From: Ursus arctos
Lineage: Eukaryota > Chordata > Mammalia > Carnivora > Ursidae
Length of the DNA: 64,000 nucleotides
NCBI RefSeq assembly: GCF_023065955.2
Contig: NW_026622786.1
Location: forward strand, 54,531,438-54,595,437
Reading direction: 5' to 3'
How positions within the stretch are numbered: the stretch's first letter is position 1; each line of letters starts with the position of its first letter. Positions 55,740-64,000 of this stretch are shown piece by piece. Position numbers and translations under genes: made by a program. Under the pieces are notes generated by a model, which saw nothing but the letters and a program-made list of their open reading frames with translations, was not told the DNA's origin and ran no database searches.

Positions 55740-56850
55740 GTGTTGCTGTTACTGTGTAAAAGATAACACAAGTACAAGATTGAAAAGGTACAAAAGTATT
55801 CAATGAATACTAAAGCTCTCTTCTGCCTTTGACTCCCAGGGCAATAGAATTTTAAGTATTCTTTGAGATATAGTGTGTGCCAATATACAACCATATGCAT
55901 TTATAAATTCTTCTGTTGTTGTTTACACAAATGGTAGCATACTATACAGATTATTCTGTTTGTATTTTCACTCTATAATGCATCCTGGAGATTGTTCTAT
56001 ATCAGTACTTACAGAGCTGCCTTCTTCCTTTTAGGGTCATATAATATTCTATTTTATGGATATATCAAAATTTATTTAAGCAATCTCTTATCAGTGGAAG
56101 ACAAGTTGTTTGCATTTGTGTTATTTCTCTTTTTGTGACTGTATCTATGAGATAAATTTCCAGATGCAGAATTGCTGGGTCAAAGAATAAAGTTAAAATT
56201 TTGATCAATAAAGATTATATTAATTCACATTCCCTCAACAGCCCTTGAGACTGTTTGTTTCCCCACATTCTCAACAAGCCAATGTTTTATCCAAATTTTT
56301 CTTTTGTCTATACATGTATAGTTTTCATTTGTACTTCCTTTATTATGATGAGGTTGAACACCTTTCATACATTTAAGAACCATTCATTTTCCCCTTTCTT
56401 TAAGCAGGCTACGTATATCATTTCCCATTTTTACTATTGAATGTTTTTCTTATAGTATTATTGAGATATGTTATATATTAAAGAAATTAGCCCTTGGATT
56501 GCAATATGTAAGGCAAAAATGTTTCCCCAGTTTATTTGCTTTTTGACTTCAAGAAATTTTTTTCTACAAAGAATTTTTCTTAAGTTTTTACAAGTTTAAA
56601 TTGACTAAAATTTTCTTTTATGGCTTCTGAATTTTACGCCATACTTAGAGTGTTCTTCCCACTGCAAGATTATATAAAAACAAATTCTCTCATGTTTCTT
56701 CTACAACTTTTATGAGTCATTAAAAACAATCTTTGATCCATCTAGAATTTATTTTAGTGCAAGATGTACAATGGATCAAACTCATTTTTTGAAACCAATT
56801 GTCCCAACACCATTTGTTAAATTATCTGGAACCCATGTATATTACTCTAC
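55740..56850 (-). mobile_element. L1M LINE, ORF2-region fossil
   Basis: Reverse old-L1 wording: 'aatggtagcatactatacag', 'gcagaattgctgggtcaaag', 'tatgatgaggttgaacacct', 'ttgatccatctagaatttat' and 'caattgtcccaacaccattt'. Many stops and gaps; long dead. Confidence 0.85.
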
Positions 56851-56914
56851 TAATGATGTACTCGAAAACTGGGAAAAAAAGGTGACCCCTATTGGTTTTT
56901 CCTAATTAGGTAAA

Positions 56915-57005
56915 TCTTGAAAGAAAGAAAGAGGAAGGTGGGGCAGGGCATGAGAAAGAAAAAGAGATAGAGAGGAAGAGGATGAGAGAGAGAGAGATGG
57001 ATGGA
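56915..57005. repeat. Purine-rich tract
   Basis: About 90 bases nearly all A or G ('agagatagagaggaagagga', 'gagagagagagatggatgg'). GA-rich low-complexity DNA. Confidence 0.75.
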
Positions 57006-57319
57006 TATTTGGCCAGGAATCCAAATTTAGACTGGAGAGTTGGAACAAAGATACAGTAAACTTACAATGAATTGATCCTTATTGACTGCACTCAGGATGA
57101 TTCTTCTTCCTTCTTTGACAATCAGAGTCTATATTCCAGAGATGATTCTGCTTTTCTGAGAAGATAAAGGGAGAAAAAACATTTTATAGGTCTGGGTGGC
57201 ATAGTATGTTTATATATTAATTGAATTTTTCTTTTTTTTTCCCTTTTTTTATATATTGACTGCTTTGTTTTGTTTTGTTTTTGGCAATTTATTTCCTGTG
57301 GTACCATTCCATCATTCAA

Positions 57320-58170
57320 CTAGACTGTATACAGTAAAATATACATAGCATAAAATTTACCATTTTAAACCATATTTAAGTGTATAGTTCTGTGGCATTA
57401 AGTTTATGGACATTGTTGTGCAACCATCACTACCACCCATCTCCAGAACTTTTTTTATCTTCCCTAACTGAAACTTTGTACTCATTAAACATTTACATCC
57501 TATTCCCTCTTCCCCCCAGCCCCTAGCAACCTCCATTCTACTTTCTGTTTCTATGAATTTGACTATTCTAGGTACCTCATATAATTGGAATCATAATATT
57601 TGTCCTTTTATGTCTGGCTCACTTGACTAAGCATAATGCCTTCGAAGTCCATCTATGCTGTGGCATGAGTAAGAATTTCCTTCCCTTTTAAGGCTGAATA
57701 AACTCATTCTGTGTACATATATATATATATTGTTTATCCATTCATCAGTCAATGGACATCTGGATTGCTTCCACCTTTTGGTTCTTGTGAAAAATACTGC
57801 TTGTACATGGGTATATGAATATCCATTTGAGTCTCTGCTTTCACTTCTTTTGGGTATATACCCAAAAGTGGAATTCCTGGACCATATGGTAATTCTCTGT
57901 TTAGTATTTTAAGAAATCACCACAGTTTTCCACAGCAGCTGCACCATTTTACATTCCCACCAGAAAAGTGCAAGAATGCCAATTTTTCCACATCCTCATC
58001 AGCACTTATTTTCTGGGTTTTTGTTTTGTTTTGTTTGGTAATAGCCATCCTAATGGGTATGAAGTGATAGCTCATTGTGGTTTTGATTTATCTCTCCCTT
58101 ATGACTAGTGATGTTGAGTAACATCTCATGTGCTTACCAGCCATTTGTATATCTTCTTTGGAGAGAAAAT
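57320..58170 (-). mobile_element. L1M LINE 3' end fossil
   Basis: Reverse L1MA/L1MB-type 3' UTR and ORF2 end: 'taaaatttaccattttaaac', 'ttgtgcaaccatcactacca', 'ttctaggtacctcatataat', 'gtttatccattcatcagtca' and 'ggtatgaagtgatagctcat'. It contains a short (AT)n near 57718-57729. Confidence 0.9.
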
Positions 58171-59397
58171 TTTTTTTTAATTTCAAAAATTTAGTTTTGG
58201 AGTAGCAAAATCCTTAGGAGGGGAAGGGGCATGATAAAGATAATTTGAATACAGCTAAATATGGTGATTTGGATGGACTAAAGGAGGAGAAAGAGTCAAG
58301 GGAGAAGCAAGGGCACTCAACAGGGATACATGCCCTGTGGAAGGGGCCCCCTGCCACCCTTGACCCCCATGCAGAAACTCTAGAGGGATGGAGGACAGAA
58401 ACCCCATGTAGGTTTAGGGGGTTTCAAGAGCAGAAATAACCTGAGCCTGGATAACTTCTCCAGATAACCTGGAGAGGCAAGACCTCAGATGGCATGCAAG
58501 AACAAGGTAAATGTGGCCTAAGGAGAGTTTATGTATGGATGGGAGATAACCACATACAATGGCCCACAGCAGAGTAGTGCGGGAGGAGCAAAACCCCCTC
58601 TGAGTGCTCCTGAGATGCAGGGGACCTAGCAAGGAGGACCCTGCAGTGACCTAGGTGGGGGACAGATCACCCGACAAGCAAGGACTCATTCCAAGGAATG
58701 CTAGTATAGTTAGGTGACTTCTGAGGGTATGATAGTTCCTCCCCACCCCCAGCCCCAGGGCCCTGATCCTACAGAAACCCCTGGAACAAGAATGCAACCT
58801 TAAGAAAATGTGGAGGAGACCTTCACTGTCCAAATTTGAGAGTTTGGCCCCCACCTGATGGAGGCTTGTAATAGAAATACACTTTAACAATAAAAATATA
58901 GAAGACATTTCTTGCACACTTGAGTTTGAGAGCAAGGTCCCTAAGTTCTAGAGGTTATTAAAAGATAAACTGAGGCATGTTAACATTTCTAAGAGTTTAT
59001 CTGAACAAAAACTGGTTTGAATCAGACAGTGCCAACCTGGAAGTGGTTTAGAACACTCCATGGAGAGCAGCTGGGGAGAGATTTTTATAGAGAAAAGGCA
59101 GAAGCAAAGTAAGGAAACTATTCACTGGCTGTAGCTTTAAGTTTCCTGTTTGGGATTGGTTATACTTATGTTTCAATTTTATAACCTCGAAGCATTTACA
59201 GCCTTAGATTTTGCTTTGCTTATGTAGGTCTGTTGTTTAATTAATTTAACAAGGTCAAATGTTGAAGTAATTCCCACAAACTGGAGAAGCATCTAAGACC
59301 CCATGTTCAAGAGAAGAATAAGAGGATAGACCCCAGTGAAGTGGCCCCTGGAGCAGCAAAAATCAGTTAATAATGAGGATAATATTCCTCTGTTTTG
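58171..59397. other. Unresolved block, possibly LTR-derived
   Basis: G/C-richer than its neighbours. An AATAAA-like run sits at 58890-58895 after 'cacctgatggaggcttgtaa', and 58960-59260 ('agagtttatctgaacaaaaa') resembles the internal side of an old ERVL-type LTR. I cannot assign a family. Open frames of 60-94 codons here show no domain. Confidence 0.3.
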
Positions 59398-59550
59398 AAG
59401 CACATTACATTTCAAGGTACTTTTGATCTGTTACCTTTTCTGGTTGTCAAACTCATAAGGTGATAGGAAGAGGCAGATTTTATCATCATCCCTATTTTGC
59501 AAATGAGGATGCTGAGATCAACAACGAAAAAGCTATGACCTGGACAAAAC
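59398..59550 (-). mobile_element. MIR-family fossil, MIR3-like
   Basis: 'agcacattacatttcaaggt', 'tgatctgttaccttttctgg' and 'ccctattttgcaaatgagga' are reverse MIR/MIR3. Confidence 0.65.
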
Positions 59551-59569
59551 TATACAATAAACTAGAGGA

Positions 59570-59810
59570 GATTTTCTCAATCTCTGCACTATGGATTTTT
59601 TAGGCTGGATAATTCTTTGTTTTGGGGACCTGTCCTCTGCATTGTAGGATGTTTGATGGTCTCCCTGGCCTCTACCCACTAGATGCCAGTAGCAGCCCCC
59701 AGTGGTGACAACCAAAAATGTCTCTAGGAATTGCCAATTGTCCAGTGGGGGGCAGAATCCACCCCCCACATATCCCCATCCCCACCCACCTTCCCTGGTT
59801 GAGAACCAGG
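59570..59810 (+). mobile_element. MER5A (hAT-Charlie MITE)
   Basis: 'ttaggctggataattctttg', 'cctctacccactagatgcca', 'gtgacaaccaaaaatgtctc' and terminal 'ggttgagaaccag' match MER5A. A C-rich insertion of about 30 bases sits near the 3' end. Opposite orientation to the copy at 20502. Confidence 0.93.
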
Positions 59811-59949
59811 GCTAAGACTTACCCCAGTGTCCTGACTTCTAGTTCAGAGTGCGTAGAAGAAATCCAGTGCTCCTCCCCTATGCCTAAGTTCAGCCTACCA
59901 TTCCACCAACATGCCTAAAACCGCTTAAAAATGTTCTCATAACATTTTA

Positions 59950-60110
59950 TCTTTGAAAGGGACCTAAGCATTCATCTCTACCCTTTTAATTTACATGTGA
60001 AAACACTGAGCTTCAGGAAGTTTCAGTTATTTGTCAAAGAACACACAGCTGGTGTGTGGAGAAGCTGGTATTTGAACTTGGGTCTCCTGTGTCAAATTCA
60101 GGGTTTGACC
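59950..60110 (-). mobile_element. MIR-family fossil
   Basis: 'tttacatgtgaaaacactga', 'gtcaaagaacacacagctgg' and 'tatttgaacttgggtctcct' are reverse MIR-type wording. Confidence 0.65.
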
Positions 60111-60574
60111 TGCTACCTCATCAATGCCTAGAGCTGATGTTTTTTTAGAAACACTTCAGAGTAATCTTGGAAAGAAAAGCAGGATATTTGCTGCCTAGCT
60201 TTCCCTTTATAAGGGGAGATTTTTAGCAAAATGGGGGGAAATTACCATTCAGCTCAATTGAAAATATGTCTGGCATTAATTCATTGTTAATTGACCAGGA
60301 TGAGTTAAAAGATGGCTACTTCCAAGGCCTCTCTAATGGAACTATTAGTGAATTTTCAGGTCAACTAACTCCTGTCACTGCCTGACAAAGGAAATGGCAA
60401 TCATTTGCCAGTGTTAGCAAGGCTCTTACTGCTCTTGAAAACTGGAATCAGTCATCCTGGGCTGTCAAGTTCCGTATCTCTACACTGCATGTGATTCTCT
60501 ACCCGACACTCCTCCACCCAGAGACCCTTAACTTCACATAAATGACCTCAGGTTTGCCTGAAATGTGCATAATT
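60111..60574. other. Unique sequence, nothing recognised
   Basis: No repeat family or exon that I can support. Confidence 0.4.
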
Positions 60575-60770
60575 TTTGCCACTTCTAAAGAGCTTTCATA
60601 GGAATCTGGTTTGATCCTTCACACAATGCTATAGTTTAGTAAAAATTACTCTGTATTACTCACATTTACCAATGGGGAAACCACTCAGGTGGTTACTTGA
60701 CTTGTCGAAGCTTTCACAGAAGGTAAATAGCAAGGCAAGAGTTCAAACCCAGGGGTGGAGCAACAGTGCT
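60575..60770 (-). mobile_element. MIR-family fossil, MIR3-like
   Basis: 'ctaaagagctttcataggaa', 'tttaccaatggggaaaccac' and 'caagagttcaaacccagggg' are reverse MIR/MIR3. Confidence 0.6.
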
Positions 60771-60842
60771 CATGTTGTTACTTTTTGGTGACTTTATTCT
60801 CTACCATCATCTGCACCTTCACCCTTCACTTTTCTTCTTCGT

Positions 60843-60879
60843 TCCTTTCTTTCTTTCTTTTTTTCTTTCTTTCTTTTTT

Positions 60880-60937
<58 letters not shown>

Positions 60938-60988
60938 TTCCTTCCTTCCTTCCTTCCTTCCTTCCTTCCTTCCTTCCTTCCTTCCTTT

Positions 60989-61044
<56 letters not shown>

Positions 61045-61085
61045 TTCTTTCTTTTCTTTTCTTTCTTTCTTTCTTTCTTTCTTTC
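60843..61085. repeat. Compound (CTTT)n(CTTC)n(CTTT)n microsatellite
   Basis: About 240 bp: CTTT units to about 60932, a block of about 14 CTTC units to 60986, then CTTT again. Pure pyrimidine on this strand. It creates open frames of 108-129 codons on both strands (poly Ser/Phe/Leu or Lys/Glu/Arg) that are not genes. Confidence 0.97.
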
Positions 61086-61194
61086 CCAGTGAGACTTCTT
61101 TTTTCCTATACATTTTTTCCTTCTTCCAAAGTCTAAAGGGATAGAGTTGGGATAGTTGGAAAACAATTTCAGTTGCTATAAGTAACCATAGTTT

Positions 61195-61265
61195 TCTCAT
61201 TCAACAAGTATTTATTGAGGATTTACTTCTAGGAACTCTGGTAGATATTGGAGGTGCATAATTCA
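61195..61265 (-). mobile_element. L2 LINE terminus
   Basis: 'tcattcaacaagtatttatt' and 'ttctaggaactctggtagat' are the reverse L2 3' end. Confidence 0.65.
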
Positions 61266-61284
61266 TGAACTAGGACCCCAAGTC

Positions 61285-61735
61285 CTTAAGCATGGCCTAT
61301 CGTAATTTGGTCCTAACCTACATTTCCCTCCTCATCTTGAACCACTTCTCACACAACCTATGCACATTAACCATACTAACATAATCTCTATTCTCCAAAT
61401 GTGCCACGCATTCCCTCCCTCTCTCTTTTCTTTCTGTCTTTGCATGTGCTATTTTCTCTGTGTGGAGTGCTCTTCTGCCTCCAGGATCTGCTGAACTCCT
61501 ATTTTTATATAAAGGCCTCAGGTGTCACCTTCTCTATAAAATCTTCACTGCTTTTTATGGCAAAGCGGTCAATCACACCTCTTTTTGCTATGATGATTTG
61601 TTCATACCTGTATTATAAAGTGTTCCTACTGTATCATGATTGTTTATATTCATACCTGTCTCACATACATGATGCTTGAAGGCAGGGATCATGGCTGACT
61701 CAAGGGAGTATTCCCTAGTCTAGTACATACATTAG
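61285..61735 (+). mobile_element. L2 LINE 3' end
   Basis: 'cctatcgtaatttggtccta', 'tctttgcatgtgctattttc', 'cctcaggtgtcaccttctct' and 'cttgaaggcagggatcatgg' are forward L2. It lies next to the reverse L2 at 61195. Confidence 0.85.
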
Positions 61736-62139
61736 TTGACTTGACTCAACCCAGAATTGGAAACAACGGCAAAAAGACACAGAAATGTTGTAGCCCAATG
61801 TTATTTAAAACAAATAACTAACTTATGACTTATTAGTTACACCATTGGACACAAAGACTCACTTGTTACTTGTCCTTTTTATTTTATTAGTGGACATATC
61901 TCCTTTTACTAAATGTGCCCTTTAGAACAACTGCTTCTATGATTGTCTTGAGTGGATTTCAGGGAAGAAGGAAACAATGGATGATAACGTTGATCACATT
62001 CATCCCATCACAACTGACCTTCAGCCATGTCTCCATCATTAAAGCAAAGCAGGGAATTAAAGCAATTCTCCAAGTACCCCCAAAAACCTTGGATTTGATA
62101 GCTAGTAGCAAATATTTTTGGAATATTTTTGGAAAGTGG
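61736..62139. other. Unique sequence, nothing recognised
   Basis: The 121-codon plus frame at 61915-62280 starts here but runs into a MIR; no domain is recognisable. Confidence 0.4.
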
Positions 62140-62345
62140 CAACATTACGTAGTAATTTTCAAAGCACTTTTACAAATGCTATTCCTCTCAACAATCATGA
62201 AAGGTCAGTATTATCTTCACTTTACAGATGGGAAAACTGAACCTCAGAAATGTGTTCAATGTTATTTAGTTAGCAGATAGAATGGAGTTTTAAGATGTAG
62301 TTCTTCTGACTCTGAATCTTATGTTCTTCCCAATATACCATGCTG
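62140..62345 (-). mobile_element. MIR-family fossil, MIR3-like
   Basis: 'aattttcaaagcacttttac', 'ctattcctctcaacaatcat', 'tttacagatgggaaaactga' and 'tagttcttctgactctgaat' are reverse MIR/MIR3. Confidence 0.8.
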
Positions 62346-62450
62346 TTCTTTGAGGATAGAACATGTATTTTGTTTATTCTTTTGTCTTCCACAATACCCA
62401 GAATAGTGCACGTGGTAGGGACTTTTTTGTTGAATGAATGAATTTTGACA
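62345..62450 (+). mobile_element. L2 LINE 3' end
   Basis: 'ctttgaggatagaacatgta', 'acccagaatagtgcacgtgg' and 'ttttttgttgaatgaatgaa' form an L2 terminus. Confidence 0.85.
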
Positions 62451-62559
62451 TACAAGGTTAAAAATTCTTCTTTCTCATATCTATGTTTAATTTAATTTAT
62501 ATCTATGTTCATTCACTCTTCTGCTTCTTATCTCTCCCATTTATATCATATTTATGCAT

Positions 62560-62660
62560 CCCTTCAATTGACTGCCACTGTGCTTAGCACAAAAAATTCA
62601 AAGATTTTTGTGTCCCCAGCACCTAGCACATATCTGGTGCTGAGTGGGTGCTTAGCAACT
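62560..62660 (+). mobile_element. L2 LINE 3' scrap
   Basis: 'gtccccagcacctagcacat' and 'ctgagtgggtgcttagcaac' resemble an L2 terminus. Confidence 0.5.
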
Positions 62661-62689
62661 TCTTTCGCATAAAATATCTGCAGAAAGCT

Positions 62690-62861
62690 CAGGATCTAAT
62701 ATACATGACTGAAGTAATTGGAGCTGTGTTCTCCTTTCTTTCATCTGGTCTTCACATCAATCTATTGTCTATGTCTTTACTTATGGGAAAACTGAGCATC
62801 ACTGGGCTTAATCCCTCTGCCATGGTGGATTTAAACCCAGGTTGCACGTATAAAATACTAA
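62690..62861 (-). mobile_element. MIR fossil, diverged
   Basis: 'cttatgggaaaactgagcat', 'ctgccatggtggatttaaac' and 'ccaggttgcacgtataaaat' are reverse MIR. The young L1 inserted at its end. Confidence 0.55.
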
Positions 62862-63069
62862 CCAGGTGATGGGTATTAAGGAGGGCACGTGTTGTGATAA
62901 GCACTGGGTGTTCTATCCAACAATAAATTGTTGAACACTACATCAAAAATGAATGATGTACTATATGTTGGCTAATTGAACATAATAATAAAAATTAATT
63001 TAATTAAATTAAATCCCCTAAACAAAAATAAAATAAATAAATAAACAAAATGTTTAAGAACCTTGAAAA
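62862..63069 (+). mobile_element. L1 3' UTR fragment, carnivore type
   Basis: 'gatgggtattaaggagggca', 'cgtgttgtgataagcactgg' and 'ttggctaattgaacataata' match the copy at 23814 (reversed there). Target-site duplication aaaatactaa at 62852-62861 and 63070-63079. 208 bp, strongly 5'-truncated. Confidence 0.93.
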
Positions 63070-63099
63070 AAAATACTAAGTTGATGCACCTTCTAGAAG

Positions 63100-63300
63100 C
63101 AGCTGTGTTGTAACGGGGGGAGTCCAGATCTGGAGTCAGAAGACTGATATGAATCCCAGCCCTGCCACGTTTTAGCTGTATGGCCTTGGGAAGTCACTTA
63201 GCTTTTAGGGCTCAATGTTCTCCATATAACACGAGAAAATAATACCTACTCTGCTGACCATGTGGGAATATTGTGACATATGTGAATAGTACGAGAAAAG
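63100..63300 (+). mobile_element. MIR fossil
   Basis: 'tccagatctggagtcagaag', 'gaatcccagccctgccacgt', 'agctgtatggccttgggaag' and 'aataatacctactctgctga' are forward MIR. Confidence 0.85.
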
Positions 63301-63611
63301 TGTCAGAAGGACTAATCCAAGGCACTCACTTGGGTCTCCTTCTGAAGGGCTGAAGCATAACTGGCCTGCCCCTCTCAAGTGTCAGGACAGTGCTGGCTGA
63401 CGTCACCTGAAACCATCCAATTTAAATCCTTCTTAACAACTCATTCTTTAAACTTGCGACTTTATAAAGAAAGTAATACAAATCAATGGATAGTTATTGA
63501 CTCCTTACGTTACACATGCTAATTACATTTATTTAAATTCAGGAGATGTGTGTACTTGTGTGTGTATGCACATGTGTGTGTATGTGTGAGAGAGTACCTG
63601 CTGCATATTTG
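63301..63611. other. Unique sequence with CRE palindrome and TG-rich run
   Basis: A perfect TGACGTCA lies at 63398-63405. An imperfect TG-rich tract spans about 63547-63594. No gene recognised. Confidence 0.45.
63398..63405. promoter_or_regulatory. Full CRE palindrome TGACGTCA
   Basis: Second perfect CREB/ATF palindrome of the window ('tggctgacgtcacctgaaac'), outside any repeat that I recognise. Confidence 0.4.
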
Positions 63612-63840
63612 TGTGGGTACAGTAGAAAGAACCCGAGTTAGGATGTCAGGCAGAACTGCCATTAAATCCCGGCTCAGTCCTGCATTCATTAGCTGCGTGA
63701 CTTCAGACAAGTTATGAAGTCGCACTAAATCTCAATTTCCTAATTGGTAAGATGCAGATAATAGGTTGTTATGAGAGTGAAAGAAGACCAAATGCTTCTA
63801 GCATGAGCTCAGCTTATTGCTCAACAAATAGGAGCTTTTG
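63612..63840 (+). mobile_element. MIR fossil, full length
   Basis: 'cagtagaaagaacccgagtt', 'ttagctgcgtgacttcagac', 'aaatctcaatttcctaattg' and 'attgctcaacaaataggagc' are forward MIR. Confidence 0.85.
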
Positions 63841-64000
63841 CTGTCACCAATATTATCCAGACATAATATGCATTCTTGTTCTGGTGTTGACTCTAATCCC
63901 TCTTCAGTAGAAAACTATTCTGTTCAGATCCTCTCTTTTGTCATTGTAACCACAATGTTCCCTTCTAATTCTCTTTTCTGTCCCATTTGATCAGACAGGT

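Noticed and set aside
60755..61200. Long open frames of 108-129 codons on both strands
   Set aside because: They are produced by the CTTT/CTTC microsatellite, which lacks stops; composition is pure low complexity.
61915..62280. 121-codon plus frame
   Set aside because: Its second half is MIR-derived and there is no recognisable domain.
1..64000. CRISPR arrays, operons, phage or bacterial mobile elements
   Set aside because: All repeat content is mammalian retroposon or DNA-transposon type; the regularly spaced short repeats are microsatellites.

Overview
This window is nuclear DNA of a mammal, almost certainly a carnivoran and most likely a bear (Ursidae). The evidence is a dense set of tRNA-derived CAN-SINEs. 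Most belong to the subfamily with the wording 'cacagcggttaagcgtctg' and 'gctcagggcgtgatcc', which I associate with giant panda and other bears. They sit among carnivore L1 3' ends and worn mammalian fossils (MIR, L2, MLT1, MER5A, MER20-type). There are no operons, ribosome binding sites or long ORFs. The open frames of 60-130 codons lie in repeats, low-complexity tracts or CpG-rich noncoding DNA, and I read none of them as a standalone gene.

Layout. 1-11.4 kb: AT-rich unique sequence with old MIR and L2 copies, a CTCF-type motif pair near 4.5-4.7 kb and a MITE-like inverted repeat at 10.6-10.75 kb. 11.4-34.2 kb: the young-repeat zone, with eleven CAN-SINEs and two L1 3' ends, most with legible target-site duplications; it is densest between 22 and 30 kb. 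A minus-strand candidate exon lies near 14.35 kb. 34.2-54.0 kb: no CAN-SINE at all. This stretch holds the three most regulatory-looking blocks: 36.6-37.1 kb (RFX X-box, paired NKX-like palindromes), 48.64-49.33 kb (CpG-rich) and 50.3-51.0 kb (homeodomain, forkhead and TCF-like words), followed by a repeat-free AT-rich stretch at 52.7-53.95 kb. 54.0-64.0 kb: a well-formed 101-bp candidate coding exon (54480-54580), two old L1 fragments, an unresolved LTR-like block, a large CTTT/CTTC microsatellite and more MIR and L2.

Interpretation. The window looks like intronic or intergenic DNA of a large locus, with candidate enhancers or promoters and a few possible small exons. The open frame of the 54.48 kb exon is on the plus strand and that of the 14.3 kb candidate is on the minus strand, so they need not belong to one gene. 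I could not name a gene. I found no convincing undescribed multi-gene system; the best leads are the candidate exons and the regulatory blocks. Repeat names rest on recognising family consensus wording by eye, so boundaries of old copies are approximate (tens of bases). Boundaries set by target-site duplications are near exact.
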